Shown: positions 17,634 through 25,579, counted from the first letter of the stretch. The stretch: 64,000 bases of DNA from Leptolyngbya ohadii IS1 (GCF_002215035.1 NZ_NKFP01000006.1:3191080-3255079); one strand, 5' to 3'. The notes: a model not told the origin generated them from the sequence alone. Numbers and translations: made by a program.

Positions 17634-17647
17634 TTGTGAATTCACAA
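17634..17647. promoter_or_regulatory. palindrome TTGTGAATTCACAA, possible operator
   Basis: A perfect 14-base palindrome. It resembles CRP half-sites (TGTGA/TCACA), but the spacer is two bases instead of the canonical six, so CRP binding is doubtful. Confidence 0.3.
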
Positions 17648-17995
17648 AAAAAGAAGCAATAACTTCCATTATTCATTAAATGCTCAGATAAATTATACCT
17701 TTTGATAGTGGATCGATCGCTAAAAAAACTATTCTTTTAGAGACGAGCGTAATTTTATTGCGATAGTAAAAGCCGCTCACCTCCGTTTTGTTCTCTATCC
17801 GTTTTGTTCTCCACAGGTGGAAAGCCTCACAAGAGTGATGAACTGCCCGCCAACGATAAATTGTTTATGCAAGGTGAGGGCGGTTCGCAGACCGTCCTTA
17901 GGGAATGTATAGCTCTACACCCGTAAAGAAAATTTCAGCCTCTAAACTATCCTTCTGGGCTGCAATTTATTCGATCGATTCAGTAAATTCAAAAC

Positions 17996-19132
17996 CTATC
18001 GCTGACTCTGCTGACCTTGAAGCGATCGCAGCAGTAAACACAAACGCATCTGGACTGCATCATCAAATTTTCGGGGGTCAAGTCCCGTCAAAGACGCAAT
18101 TTTATCAAGACGATAGCCTAGCGTATTGCGATGAATTGAAAGCTGTTTTGCTGTTGTGGAAGGGCAGCAGTTTTCGGCAAAAAATGTATTGAGCGTAACT
18201 AATAATTCTGGTTCGTGGTCGAGCGGACTGAGCAAATATTTTGCTAAATCAATTTTAGTTTCTTCATCGGCAACGCCGACAAAAGCCGCAATGCCTAACT
18301 CGCCCAAACAGTGAACCTGATTATTTCCCTGCAATCGCTTTCCCAGCGACAGAGCCGCTCTGGCATCCTCATGAGAACGTGCCAGCCCCCGCACGCCCGG
18401 ATGATAGCGCCCAATTCCCACATTGATTGTTGCGCCAGTATCATTGCGGAGGCGCAGCAGCAGCGCATCGGCTGCCCGTTTCAGAGCTGCTAAATTTGCC
18501 CAGGAGGAACTCAGTCCTTCTGTGCCGTCCTCACAATCTGCCCACAGTCCCAAATTTTTGCTGTTGCTGGCTTTCAGGACTGCCACCTCTCCCTCACCTA
18601 AATAAGCGCAAATCGTATCGTTCGGCAGATGAAAAAAGCTAACAATGCTGCTGATGACCGCCTGTGCCCGTCGCTGCTCCATTTCTAGCGAATCTACACT
18701 CAGGGAAGTAAACGGTTGCAGGATATAGCGGGCAGCATCAACCAGAATCACTGCTCTGGGAGGAGACAAATCAATTCCTAATCGCTTTGCCCGATTCCAA
18801 ATTACTGTCTCATCTTCAATCCGATCGTGCAGTAGGTCATCAATTAATTCATTCTTGAGTTCGTGCTGGCTGGGTAAATGCCGCTGTGTAGATTGATTAA
18901 TCACCAGTTCAACCAGAGCTTGAGCAAGGCGAGGCGAGATCATTTCGCGGTTAGCAGGCTTGCCGACAATGACTTCCCCCGTTTCTGTATCGTGCTGGAG
19001 CGGAATTCTCAAAAAATGGGACAGTGCCCGTTCGCCCCCCCAGCCAATCGATCGTCCAATCCTCTCTGGTTCATTCAAATTTATTCGTGACGTTATCCCC
19101 TGGATTGGGACTTTTATCGACAGTGCATTCAT
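17996..19132 (-). CDS. CdaR-type regulator, carrying the C-terminal part with a foreign N-terminus
   Basis: A 378-residue frame. Residues from EPERIGRSIGWGG onward are a CdaR/sugar-diacid-type regulator: part of the diacid recognition domain, a middle domain, and a PucR-type helix-turn-helix at the end (AKQLSIHRNTLGYRLDKIASL). The first 20 residues (MNALSIKVPIQ...) do not resemble the family. The expected N-terminus, MIQTSTRFVQLASVVTDRVA, is on the opposite strand at 19131-19250. Bases 18575-19073 are repeated exactly, inverted, at 19250-19748. Flipping the 176-base spacer would restore a regulator of about 398 residues on this strand. Confidence 0.65.
   Translation of the reverse strand: MNALSIKVPIQGITSRINLNEPERIGRSIGWGGERALSHFLRIPLQHDTETGEVIVGKPANREMISPRLAQALVELVINQSTQRHLPSQHELKNELIDDLLHDRIEDETVIWNRAKRLGIDLSPPRAVILVDAARYILQPFTSLSVDSLEMEQRRAQAVISSIVSFFHLPNDTICAYLGEGEVAVLKASNSKNLGLWADCEDGTEGLSSSWANLAALKRAADALLLRLRNDTGATINVGIGRYHPGVRGLARSHEDARAALSLGKRLQGNNQVHCLGELGIAAFVGVADEETKIDLAKYLLSPLDHEPELLVTLNTFFAENCCPSTTAKQLSIHRNTLGYRLDKIASLTGLDPRKFDDAVQMRLCLLLRSLQGQQSQR
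18575..19073. repeat. left arm of a 499-bp inverted repeat
   Basis: Reverse complement of 19250-19748. The encoded proteins are identical over the whole arm (EPERIG to GEGEVAVL), and all stretches compared at base level match. It ends outward at CAGGACTG, after which the sequences diverge (AAAGCC against CAATCG). Confidence 0.92.
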
Positions 19133-19249
19133 GATTCAAACCTCCACTCGTTTTGTCCAGCTTGCTAGCGTTGTCACCGATCGCGTTGCGGAACTGCTTT
19201 ATGCTCCCGTATTTGTGACCAATGAGCGGGGCGTTATTGTTACCAGCAG
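19074..19249. other. 176-bp spacer between the long inverted repeats
   Basis: It holds 57 bases of leader and the first 40 codons of the CdaR-like gene on the plus strand (ATG at 19131). The CATG at 19130-19133 also supplies the start of the minus-strand frame. Inversion between the arms would move the start region from the plus-strand frame to the minus-strand frame. No convincing promoter was recognised in the 57 bases. Confidence 0.8.
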
Positions 19250-20243
19250 TGAACCAGAGAGGATTGGACGATCGATTGGCTGGGGGGGCGAACGGGCACT
19301 GTCCCATTTTTTGAGAATTCCGCTCCAGCACGATACAGAAACGGGGGAAGTCATTGTCGGCAAGCCTGCTAACCGCGAAATGATCTCGCCTCGCCTTGCT
19401 CAAGCTCTGGTTGAACTGGTGATTAATCAATCTACACAGCGGCATTTACCCAGCCAGCACGAACTCAAGAATGAATTAATTGATGACCTACTGCACGATC
19501 GGATTGAAGATGAGACAGTAATTTGGAATCGGGCAAAGCGATTAGGAATTGATTTGTCTCCTCCCAGAGCAGTGATTCTGGTTGATGCTGCCCGCTATAT
19601 CCTGCAACCGTTTACTTCCCTGAGTGTAGATTCGCTAGAAATGGAGCAGCGACGGGCACAGGCGGTCATCAGCAGCATTGTTAGCTTTTTTCATCTGCCG
19701 AACGATACGATTTGCGCTTATTTAGGTGAGGGAGAGGTGGCAGTCCTGCAATCGCCTGTTCCCGGAGGGAGCGTAGCAAAAGGCTTTGAGCCGTTCCCAT
19801 CCCTAGCGACCCGCTGGATCTGGGTGAGGGTGAGCGCGATCGGCTGGCTAATCGGAACACAAATCATGATCGGTCTGGGGGGCTGGCTTGATCCGATCGT
19901 GGCGCAACTTGTGCAGCTAGGCGGCGGAGAAGTGTTCTGGCTGAATGTAGTCAAGCAGCCGATCGCCCTGCTAGGGATGGGAACGGCTCAAAGCCTTTTG
20001 CTACGCTCCCTCCGGGAACAGGCGATTGCAGGACTGCCAGTGTATTGGATTGCGGCAAGCGGGATTGGGGGTATGGTGCAGGGAGGAGCCGGTTCGCTGT
20101 TCTGCGCGGCTTTTTGTCCCGCATTGACAGGACAGGGAGGAGCAATTTTAACGACTGCGATCGTTTATGGTGTGGGATGGTTTGGTTACAGCCTCATCAC
20201 GGCAGCTTTGTTATCTAGGCTACTCTTTTCAAGGCGTTTTTAG
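19131..20243 (+). CDS. chimeric frame: CdaR-type N-terminus joined to membrane-protein segment
   Basis: A 370-residue frame. Residues 1-206 are the N-terminal and middle parts of a CdaR-type regulator (MIQTSTRFVQLASVVTDRVA, then NERGVIVTSSEPERIG). At 19738-19748 the sequence switches, through the 11 bases TGGCAGTCCTG, to unrelated DNA encoding QSPVPGGSVAKGFEPFPS and then hydrophobic segments (VSAIGWLIGTQIMIGLGGWL; GIGGMVQGGAGSLFCAAF; GYSLITAALLSRLLF). The helix-turn-helix is lost. The last third looks like the end of a multi-pass cyanobacterial membrane protein whose own start is missing. Probably a rearrangement product; whether it is expressed is unknown. Confidence 0.5.
   Translation: MIQTSTRFVQLASVVTDRVAELLYAPVFVTNERGVIVTSSEPERIGRSIGWGGERALSHFLRIPLQHDTETGEVIVGKPANREMISPRLAQALVELVINQSTQRHLPSQHELKNELIDDLLHDRIEDETVIWNRAKRLGIDLSPPRAVILVDAARYILQPFTSLSVDSLEMEQRRAQAVISSIVSFFHLPNDTICAYLGEGEVAVLQSPVPGGSVAKGFEPFPSLATRWIWVRVSAIGWLIGTQIMIGLGGWLDPIVAQLVQLGGGEVFWLNVVKQPIALLGMGTAQSLLLRSLREQAIAGLPVYWIAASGIGGMVQGGAGSLFCAAFCPALTGQGGAILTTAIVYGVGWFGYSLITAALLSRLLFSRRF
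19250..19748. repeat. right arm of the 499-bp inverted repeat
   Basis: Exact inverted copy of 18575-19073, contiguous on its left with the genuine N-terminal codons of the CdaR-like gene. Its last 11 bases overlap the first 11 bases of the neighbouring 70-bp repeat arm. Confidence 0.92.
19738..19807. repeat. 70-bp inverted repeat, arm 1
   Basis: TGGCAGTCCTGCAATCGCC through to CCGTTCCCATCCCTAGC. It is the perfect reverse complement of 19970-20039, with 162 bases between the arms. The inner core (GGAGGGAGCGTAGCAAAAGG) looks like a dispersed cyanobacterial repeat. Confidence 0.9.
19970..20039. repeat. 70-bp inverted repeat, arm 2
   Basis: GCTAGGGATGGGAACGGCTC through to GCAGGACTGCCA, the perfect inverse of 19738-19807. 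It is read in frame as LLGMGTAQSLLLRSLREQAI within the chimeric plus-strand frame. Confidence 0.9.
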
Positions 20244-20474
20244 GAATTTTTTAGGAATTCCAGAATATTTTTGAGTTGTCTATGATTTATCAATGATTTA
20301 TCAAAATTGGAATGCCTTTAATCATGAGTTCAACCATTAGATTGACGACGGTTTAATAATTCTGCCTTTAAATACAGATAAACGAAGGGGTAAGGGCTAC
20401 GATACCGCTAAAACAGGGACTCTGCTGAACTCCCTTTTGTTTGATTCTCTTCATCCTAACCCCCATAACTTGAT

Positions 20475-20804
20475 ATGATTACCGCTCAATCGTTTGGCTT
20501 TAAAGATTTAATCGCAAGCTCAAATCTACCGTTGCTTGTCGTGTTCTTTAGTCCTCTTTGCGGTCCTTCCCACCTGATGGATACCGTGCTGCAAGAGGTA
20601 GCGCAGCGCACAGTCGATCGACTTCAGATTGTAAAAATTGACAGTGAAGCCTATCCCTCCCTGGCTTCCCAATATCAAGTTCATGCGCTACCGACCCTGC
20701 TTCTGTTCCAGCATGGTGAACTGGTTGCCCGTCTAGAGGATGAGCGAACCGAGAACCTAATGCCTGCCGATCGTCTGATGCAGCTTCTTAAACCGCACCT
20801 GTAA
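20475..20804 (+). CDS. thioredoxin-like protein with a single active-site cysteine
   Basis: A 109-residue thioredoxin fold: LPLLVVFFSPLCGPSHLMDT at about residues 20-39, the VKIDSEAYPSLASQYQVHAL middle, the cis-proline ALPTLLLF, and a C-terminal helix. The canonical WCGPC is replaced by LCGPS, so the resolving cysteine is absent and the Trp is lost. Such a protein cannot cycle as a normal dithiol reductase and may act as a monothiol, chaperone or redox-sensing partner. It is not obviously in an operon; the next plus-strand gene begins about 90 bases later. Confidence 0.8.
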   Translation: MITAQSFGFKDLIASSNLPLLVVFFSPLCGPSHLMDTVLQEVAQRTVDRLQIVKIDSEAYPSLASQYQVHALPTLLLFQHGELVARLEDERTENLMPADRLMQLLKPHL

Positions 20805-20896
20805 CCTGGTGATTAGGAGGGTATAAACCAGCAGGAGTCATTTCCTGCGATCGACCCACCGTTCTTAGAAAATTCTTAGAAAACGGAGTCATTCTT

Positions 20897-21142
20897 ATGG
20901 CAGACCAGACTACAGAGCAGGGCAAGGATATCCGGGAAAATTTTGATCCCGCGCAGTCTCCTGGTGCAAAAGCCGCACAGGTTGCCGCCGATCCTTCCAT
21001 CTCCCTGGAAGAAGCAAAAAACGCTGCTGCTGGAGAAGATGACAATGGCGCAGGAAGTGTGGCTCCTAGTACAGCAGCAGAGCACGTTCCCAGCCTCTCT
21101 GACCCGGAGGGCAGTGACATTCCCAGTTCAGACAAGCACTAA
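20897..21142 (+). CDS. small acidic disordered protein
   Basis: An 81-residue hydrophilic protein rich in Asp, Glu, Ala and Ser (MADQTTEQGKDIRENFDPAQ, ending DPEGSDIPSSDKH). No hydrophobic core or known motif is visible, and it is probably intrinsically disordered. It lies between the thioredoxin-like gene and the EcsC/TerB-like gene on the same strand. Its reality rests on length, sense-strand continuity and composition. Function unknown. Confidence 0.55.
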   Translation: MADQTTEQGKDIRENFDPAQSPGAKAAQVAADPSISLEEAKNAAAGEDDNGAGSVAPSTAAEHVPSLSDPEGSDIPSSDKH

Positions 21143-21215
21143 CAGGTACTGATTCAGACGGCTACCAATTCAGATAGGTATGAACTAAAGAGGTACTAAT
21201 CAGATAGGTACTGCT
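21138..21215. repeat. degenerate repeat (AGGTACT/GATAGGTA)
   Basis: Three to five imperfect units such as AACAGGTACTGATTCAGA, CAGATAGGTATGAACT, AGAGGTACTAATCAGATAGG and TACTG, located between the small acidic protein and the next gene. Confidence 0.6.
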
Positions 21216-21322
21216 CTGTCCTTCTGCTGATTGTACTGTGGAAGCCTCTTCGTTGCCCTTTTTGGGAGTCTTTCTGTCAGCTCTTTTGTAAGCCTCTGCC
21301 CCTTCCTACCCCTCTCTTTCCT

Positions 21323-22666
21323 ATGGACAGCAATTCGCCGCAAAAGCCCGATAGCCCTTCGACCGGAGAACCGTCTTCCGATCGTCCCACTTTTCCTTCT
21401 ATGCCACTGCGTCCGCCCGAAATTCATCTGCCTGACCCGGAGCAGTTGTCGGGACAAATTGCAGAGCAGGTTCACTTTGCGCTGACGATAATGGAGCGCA
21501 TGGGTGCCGGAATGAATGGCATGGTTGAAGATGCGTTCTATCGGATGGGGCAATCTGCGATCGACACTGCCACCGAAATGACTTCGGAGCTATCGAAGAC
21601 GATCGAATCCTTGAGCCATAGCGCCACTGATCTGGGACAATCGACGTTTGATTGGGCGAATCAAGCCAGCCAAACCACGCTGCGCGAGTCCCACAAAGTG
21701 CTGGATCAAACCTTGCAAAATACTGGGCAGGCAGTGGACACGGTGGCAAAAATGCCCCAACTGCGCCAGTGGTTCAACTTCCTCAAGATCGATTGGCTGA
21801 TTAATCTGATCGATCGGGTTGATGTTCGGAAGGCGACCGATGCGGTCAGGAAGCTTCAGGAGCAGTATCCCAACGAATCGCCAGCCCAGATTGCCCATCA
21901 CATTATAGTCGAGAAGGCGGTATACGCAGGCGGTATGGGGTTTGCTAGCAGCTTGGTTCCCGGTGAAGCGGCGGCATTGCTGGCGGTAGATCTGGCGGCG
22001 ACGACTGCCCTACAAACCGAAATGGTTTACCAGATTGCGGCGGCTTATGGTCTAGATTTGCGCGATCCGGCTCGGAAAGGGGAAGTGCTGGCGATCTTTG
22101 GCTTGGCGCTGGGGGGAAGTCAGGCGGTGCGAGCAGGACTCAAAATGCTGCGGTTTGTGCCGATGGCGGGTGCCTTTGTGGGCGCAAGTACCAACGCTAC
22201 GATGATGTATGCCTTGGGCTATGCTGCCTGCCGATTCTACGAGGCAAAGCTGGACACCGACAAACTGCCCACGGAAACGATCGACGCATTGCAGGCGGAA
22301 AGCGATCGCTACCTCACCAATATTGCGATCAACCAGCAGACGATCATAGATAAGGTGCTGGTTCACATGATTAACGCCAGCTATCCAGACCACGACTGGA
22401 ACGCAATTCTGCCCAAACTTTCGGTGCTTCAGCTGAGTTCCGCCTCCCTGGAAGCGATTGCCGCCGAAATTCGATCGCCCCAGCCCCTCGATCAGCTCCT
22501 GCAAAACCTGAACCGGGACTACGCCACCCTGCTGCTGGCACAGTGCTATCGCATTGCGAATGTAGACGGCAACCAGTCTCCCGAAGAAGCCCAAATCCTG
22601 AATACGATCGCAGAACGGTTCAACCTCAATCTTGATGACGTGAAACGAATGGTGGAGGGCACCTAG
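21323..22666 (+). CDS. EcsC/DUF697-like protein with C-terminal TerB-like domain
   Basis: A 447-residue protein. The N-terminal 50 residues are Pro/Ser-rich and disordered. Residues about 55-150 are predicted long amphipathic helices. Residues about 185-310 match EcsC/DUF697-like membrane-associated domains (GFASSLVPGEAAALLAVDLA, then AAYGLDLRDPARKGEVLAIF and a Gly/Ala-rich hairpin to ALGYAACRFYE). Residues about 395-445 look like a TerB-type four-helix segment (LLLAQCYRIANVDGNQSPEE). It is probably peripheral to the membrane, with unknown role. The next gene's ATG follows its TAG directly, so the two form an operon. Confidence 0.7.
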   Translation: MDSNSPQKPDSPSTGEPSSDRPTFPSMPLRPPEIHLPDPEQLSGQIAEQVHFALTIMERMGAGMNGMVEDAFYRMGQSAIDTATEMTSELSKTIESLSHSATDLGQSTFDWANQASQTTLRESHKVLDQTLQNTGQAVDTVAKMPQLRQWFNFLKIDWLINLIDRVDVRKATDAVRKLQEQYPNESPAQIAHHIIVEKAVYAGGMGFASSLVPGEAAALLAVDLAATTALQTEMVYQIAAAYGLDLRDPARKGEVLAIFGLALGGSQAVRAGLKMLRFVPMAGAFVGASTNATMMYALGYAACRFYEAKLDTDKLPTETIDALQAESDRYLTNIAINQQTIIDKVLVHMINASYPDHDWNAILPKLSVLQLSSASLEAIAAEIRSPQPLDQLLQNLNRDYATLLLAQCYRIANVDGNQSPEEAQILNTIAERFNLNLDDVKRMVEGT

Positions 22667-23137
22667 ATGCAACCCTGGATGGTAATTGGCGGCGTTACGT
22701 TCCTGGTGTCCCTGGGGGCATTCCTGATTCGCCCTCGCGATATTAAGTGGGAAATGAAGCTCGATCGTCCCCGCTGGCTGGTATTTGAACCGCTGATTCC
22801 GGTGATCTGGACAGTGGTATTTGTCACGGGCGCCGCCTCAGCAACGATCGTGTGGAATCATGCGCCAGGTACGCTAACCACCTGGCTGCTCATGGCAGTC
22901 TATCTGCTGCTGGAAGTTGTCACCGTTGCCTATATTCCCGCTACCTTGAGAACGCGCAGCCTTGCCGTAGGTACGACCCTGGGAGCGATCGGCGTTGTGA
23001 TTGGCATTGCCCTGGCGATTGCCGTCTGGTATATCTCTCCCTGGGCAACCCTGCTGCTGCTGCCCTACCTGGCATGGAGTCCGATCGGCACCCTCACCAC
23101 CGGGCAGATGATCGACCTCAACCCGGAAGCAGAATAG
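22667..23137 (+). CDS. TspO/MBR-like membrane protein
   Basis: A 156-residue protein with five hydrophobic segments: residues about 4-20, 42-62, 72-92, 102-124 and 127-143. It has the TspO-like pattern around LDRPRWLVFEPLIPVIWTVV, later YLLLEVVTVAY and LLLLPYLAWSPIGT. TspO proteins bind tetrapyrroles or related ligands in membranes and act in stress responses. This is a divergent cyanobacterial member. It starts immediately after the stop of the EcsC/TerB-like gene with no gap, indicating coupled translation. Confidence 0.75.
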   Translation: MQPWMVIGGVTFLVSLGAFLIRPRDIKWEMKLDRPRWLVFEPLIPVIWTVVFVTGAASATIVWNHAPGTLTTWLLMAVYLLLEVVTVAYIPATLRTRSLAVGTTLGAIGVVIGIALAIAVWYISPWATLLLLPYLAWSPIGTLTTGQMIDLNPEAE

Positions 23138-23159
23138 TTTTTACTTCTAAGCTAATTTT

Positions 23160-23489
23160 TTAAGCCGCAGGATCTTCTCGTTCTGGTGCGGGGGATTGGG
23201 CTTGCAGCAGTCGGGTAAAGCGATCGGCAGACCACTGCTCCGAGGGATAGGCAACCGCAATAATTTGAGACAGGCGAATCAGCCAGGTTGTGGACAGACA
23301 GGGTTCACTGGCAGCTTCGTTTTTGTCCGGCGCATAGAGGCATAGCACTTCCACAAATTCTGAGTCGAGATAGATCGGTCTACCTGCATACCGATCGCCC
23401 TGAACCTCGATCCAGATTTTGCTGCCGTTTTGCAGCGCTTCGTTTAACCGATGATAGAGCCGATTCGAGGGCGGATTCTTTTCCAGCAT
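23160..23489 (-). CDS. conserved cyanobacterial protein, unknown function
   Basis: A 109-residue protein (MLEKNPPSNRLYHRLNEALQ). The middle, KIWIEVQGDRYAGRPIYLDSEFVEVLCL, suggests a small beta-barrel, perhaps SH3-like. AGGGG lies about eight bases before the ATG. It converges with the TspO-like gene, 22 bases apart. The family seems restricted to cyanobacteria, from memory. No function assigned. Confidence 0.65.
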   Translation of the reverse strand: MLEKNPPSNRLYHRLNEALQNGSKIWIEVQGDRYAGRPIYLDSEFVEVLCLYAPDKNEAASEPCLSTTWLIRLSQIIAVAYPSEQWSADRFTRLLQAQSPAPEREDPAA

Positions 23490-23963
23490 AATTCTACCCC
23501 TAAATATAAGGAGGCATCAGCGACTACAACGGATGCGATATGAATTTCTGAACAATAGCACAGCATGACGAATTTATGTTGCCCTAGACAGATGGCAAAT
23601 TCACCAGGTCACTAAGTAATGATTAAGCTACAGACAGCGCAAAATTCCGCCTTCTGTCAGGCGCGATTCTATCGGGATGGGGATTCATTCAACGCTGCAA
23701 AACTTTCCTCCGTCGAATTGCGTAGCCCAATGTTCTGAAAGTTTCATAAAGCGTTACCAACTGCGACAAAGGCGGGTTATTATGTCGGGTAGCAATGTCC
23801 AATTTGCTTGGCATTGATGTTGAATTCTTTTTTCTTTATGGACCCAAGTCCATCCCCCCACAGTACATAGCCCCTTCCGCGGCGAGCCGTTGCCTGTCCT
23901 AACTCAATGAGTTTGACTTGAAATGAGTTCCCCAGCGCGAGGGGGATTCATAGGAGGTCATCA
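23490..23963 (+). promoter_or_regulatory. mgtE upstream region with structured leader
   Basis: A 474-base gap before mgtE. Its last 125 bases can form three hairpins: TGGAC-CCAA-GTCCA at 23839-23852, AACTCA-A-TGAGTT at 23901-23913, and CCCC-AGCGCGA-GGGG at 23930-23944, the last ending eight bases before the AGGAGG ribosome binding site (23952-23957). A second TGAGTT (23924-23929) can compete for the same AACTCA, so two foldings exclude each other. The M-box magnesium riboswitch consensus was not recognised. Confidence 0.4.
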
Positions 23964-25328
23964 ATGCTTACCCAGGAACGCAAGCTTGCCCTGTCAGAGT
24001 TTGCTGCGGGCGATCGGCTGTCAAACCTGAATCGTCTGAAAGCGGAACTGACGGAACTCCAGGCAGTCGATATCAGCGAGTACATCAGCGAACTCCCTGC
24101 CGATCAGAGAGCGATCGCCTTTCGCTTGTTACGGAAAGACCAGGCGACTGATGTATTCGAATATCTGCCTGCGGACATTCAGGAATCCCTGATTGAGTCG
24201 CTCCATGCGGCGGATGTGCGCCAGCTGGTCAACTCCATGCGACCGGACGATCGCGCCGAGCTGTTTGACGAACTGCCTGCCCGGATCGTGCGTTTGCTGC
24301 TTCAGCAGCTCAATCCCGAAGAGCGTCAGGCAACGGCAATTATTCTGGGCTATCCCGAAGGCACCGCCGGACGGATCATGACCACGGAATACGTAAAGCT
24401 GCGCGAGGGCTTGACGGTTGGGGAGGCATTAGAAAAGATTCGCCGCACAGACGAAGACAAAGAAACAATTTACTACGCCTACGTTACCGACGATTCGCGT
24501 CGATTGGTCAGCGTAGTTTCCCTGCGGCAATTGCTGTTTACCTTTCCAGATGTGCTGATTCGCGACATTGCAAGCGATCGGGTGATCAGGGCTTACACCG
24601 AGATGCCCCAGGAAGAGGTGGCACGGCTGATGCAGCGATATGATTTGTTGGCGGTTCCGGTGGTCGATCGGGAGGATCGGCTCGTTGGAATTGTCACGAT
24701 CGATGACGTGATCGACGTTCTTCAGGAAGAAGCCACCGAAGATATTCAGAAACTTGCCGGAGCCGGAGGAGACGAAGCTGCTCTATCCCACCCGCTCGTC
24801 ACGGTTCAAAAACGCCTGCCCTGGCTGCTGATCAACATTGCGCTGTACGTGGGAGCCGCTAGCGCGATCGCACCTTTCCAGGATGTCATCAAGCTGGTTC
24901 CTGTCCTGGCGGTCGTGATGCCCATTTTGTCTAATACAAGTGGCAATGTGGCAATTCAGGCACTTTCGGTCACGGTGCGCGGTTTGGGGATTGGAGAAGT
25001 CACCCACGCGGATACCATCAAAATTCTCCGCAAAGAGCTGCTTGCCGGACTGGGAACCGCTGCTGCTCTGGGGTTTGCCCTGGTAATTCTGTCGCTAATC
25101 TGGGCTGTCCCGGCGGAGAGATGGGTGTCGCTGGTGGCGGGTGGCGTGATGATTGTGAATGTCTTTGTTGCTGCCAGTCTGGGAACCCTGCTGCCGATGG
25201 GACTGAAGCGAGTGGGGCTTGATCCGGCGCTAATTAGCGGACCTCTGCTGACGACAACCCTGGATGCCGTCGGATTTTTCACGTTCCTGAGCCTGATTTC
25301 GATCGCGCTTCGATTTGTCGGTACCTGA
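23964..25328 (+). CDS. mgtE: magnesium transporter MgtE
   Basis: A 454-residue MgtE. Residues about 25-130 are the superhelical MgtE N-domain (LPADQRAIAFRLL; LPADIQESLIESL repeats). Residues about 135-255 hold the CBS pair (TTEYVKLREGLTVGEALEKI; YDLLAVPVVDREDRLVGIVT). Residues about 285-450 hold five membrane helices, with PILSNTSGNVAIQALSVTVR lining the pore. It is a Mg2+-gated channel, shut by Mg2+ bound to the cytosolic domains. It starts after a strong AGGAGG. It ends 84 bases before a terminator hairpin. Confidence 0.95.
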   Translation: MLTQERKLALSEFAAGDRLSNLNRLKAELTELQAVDISEYISELPADQRAIAFRLLRKDQATDVFEYLPADIQESLIESLHAADVRQLVNSMRPDDRAELFDELPARIVRLLLQQLNPEERQATAIILGYPEGTAGRIMTTEYVKLREGLTVGEALEKIRRTDEDKETIYYAYVTDDSRRLVSVVSLRQLLFTFPDVLIRDIASDRVIRAYTEMPQEEVARLMQRYDLLAVPVVDREDRLVGIVTIDDVIDVLQEEATEDIQKLAGAGGDEAALSHPLVTVQKRLPWLLINIALYVGAASAIAPFQDVIKLVPVLAVVMPILSNTSGNVAIQALSVTVRGLGIGEVTHADTIKILRKELLAGLGTAAALGFALVILSLIWAVPAERWVSLVAGGVMIVNVFVAASLGTLLPMGLKRVGLDPALISGPLLTTTLDAVGFFTFLSLISIALRFVGT

Positions 25329-25411
25329 GGTAGAACCCTGGCATTAGTATTCCCCAACCCCCGCTCCTGCTGTTCTTGGAATGCGATCGTCCCACGTCAA
25401 GAAAACCTGTT

Positions 25412-25443
25412 CTCCCAACCTCATTGAGACTTGGGGAGTTTTT
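25412..25443 (+). terminator. rho-independent terminator after mgtE
   Basis: CTCCCAA, then CCTCATTGAGAC, then TTGGGGAG form a stem of about seven pairs with one bulge, followed by TTTTT. Position fits the end of mgtE. Confidence 0.65.
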
Positions 25444-25579
25444 GGCAGCAGATTTAAACTAGAACCTCAGTCTGAAGTAATGCCTTGCGTAGTGCAGTAA
25501 GGGATTCTTCTGCGGCTACCAATCGACCGATGGAAAGCGCAATATCATCCTCAACCTTCAGCAGGTTAGCTGCCTTAGT

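Larger units (their letters stand above)
17184..17995. other. long intergenic region upstream of the glycosyltransferase island
   Basis: About 810 bases without a supported gene. It contains a degenerate direct repeat (17267-17338), two small palindromes (17572-17583 and 17634-17647) and A/T-rich stretches around 17640-17760. It should include the promoter of the twelve-gene minus-strand island and the end of the minus-strand cdaR-like gene. Confidence 0.6.

Noticed and set aside
17634-17647. CRP binding site upstream of the glycan island
   Set aside because: TGTGA and TCACA are separated by two bases, not six; kept only as a palindrome.
23490-23963. M-box (ykoK) magnesium riboswitch before mgtE
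   Set aside because: The conserved core of the M-box was not recognisable; only simple hairpins were seen, reported separately as a leader candidate.
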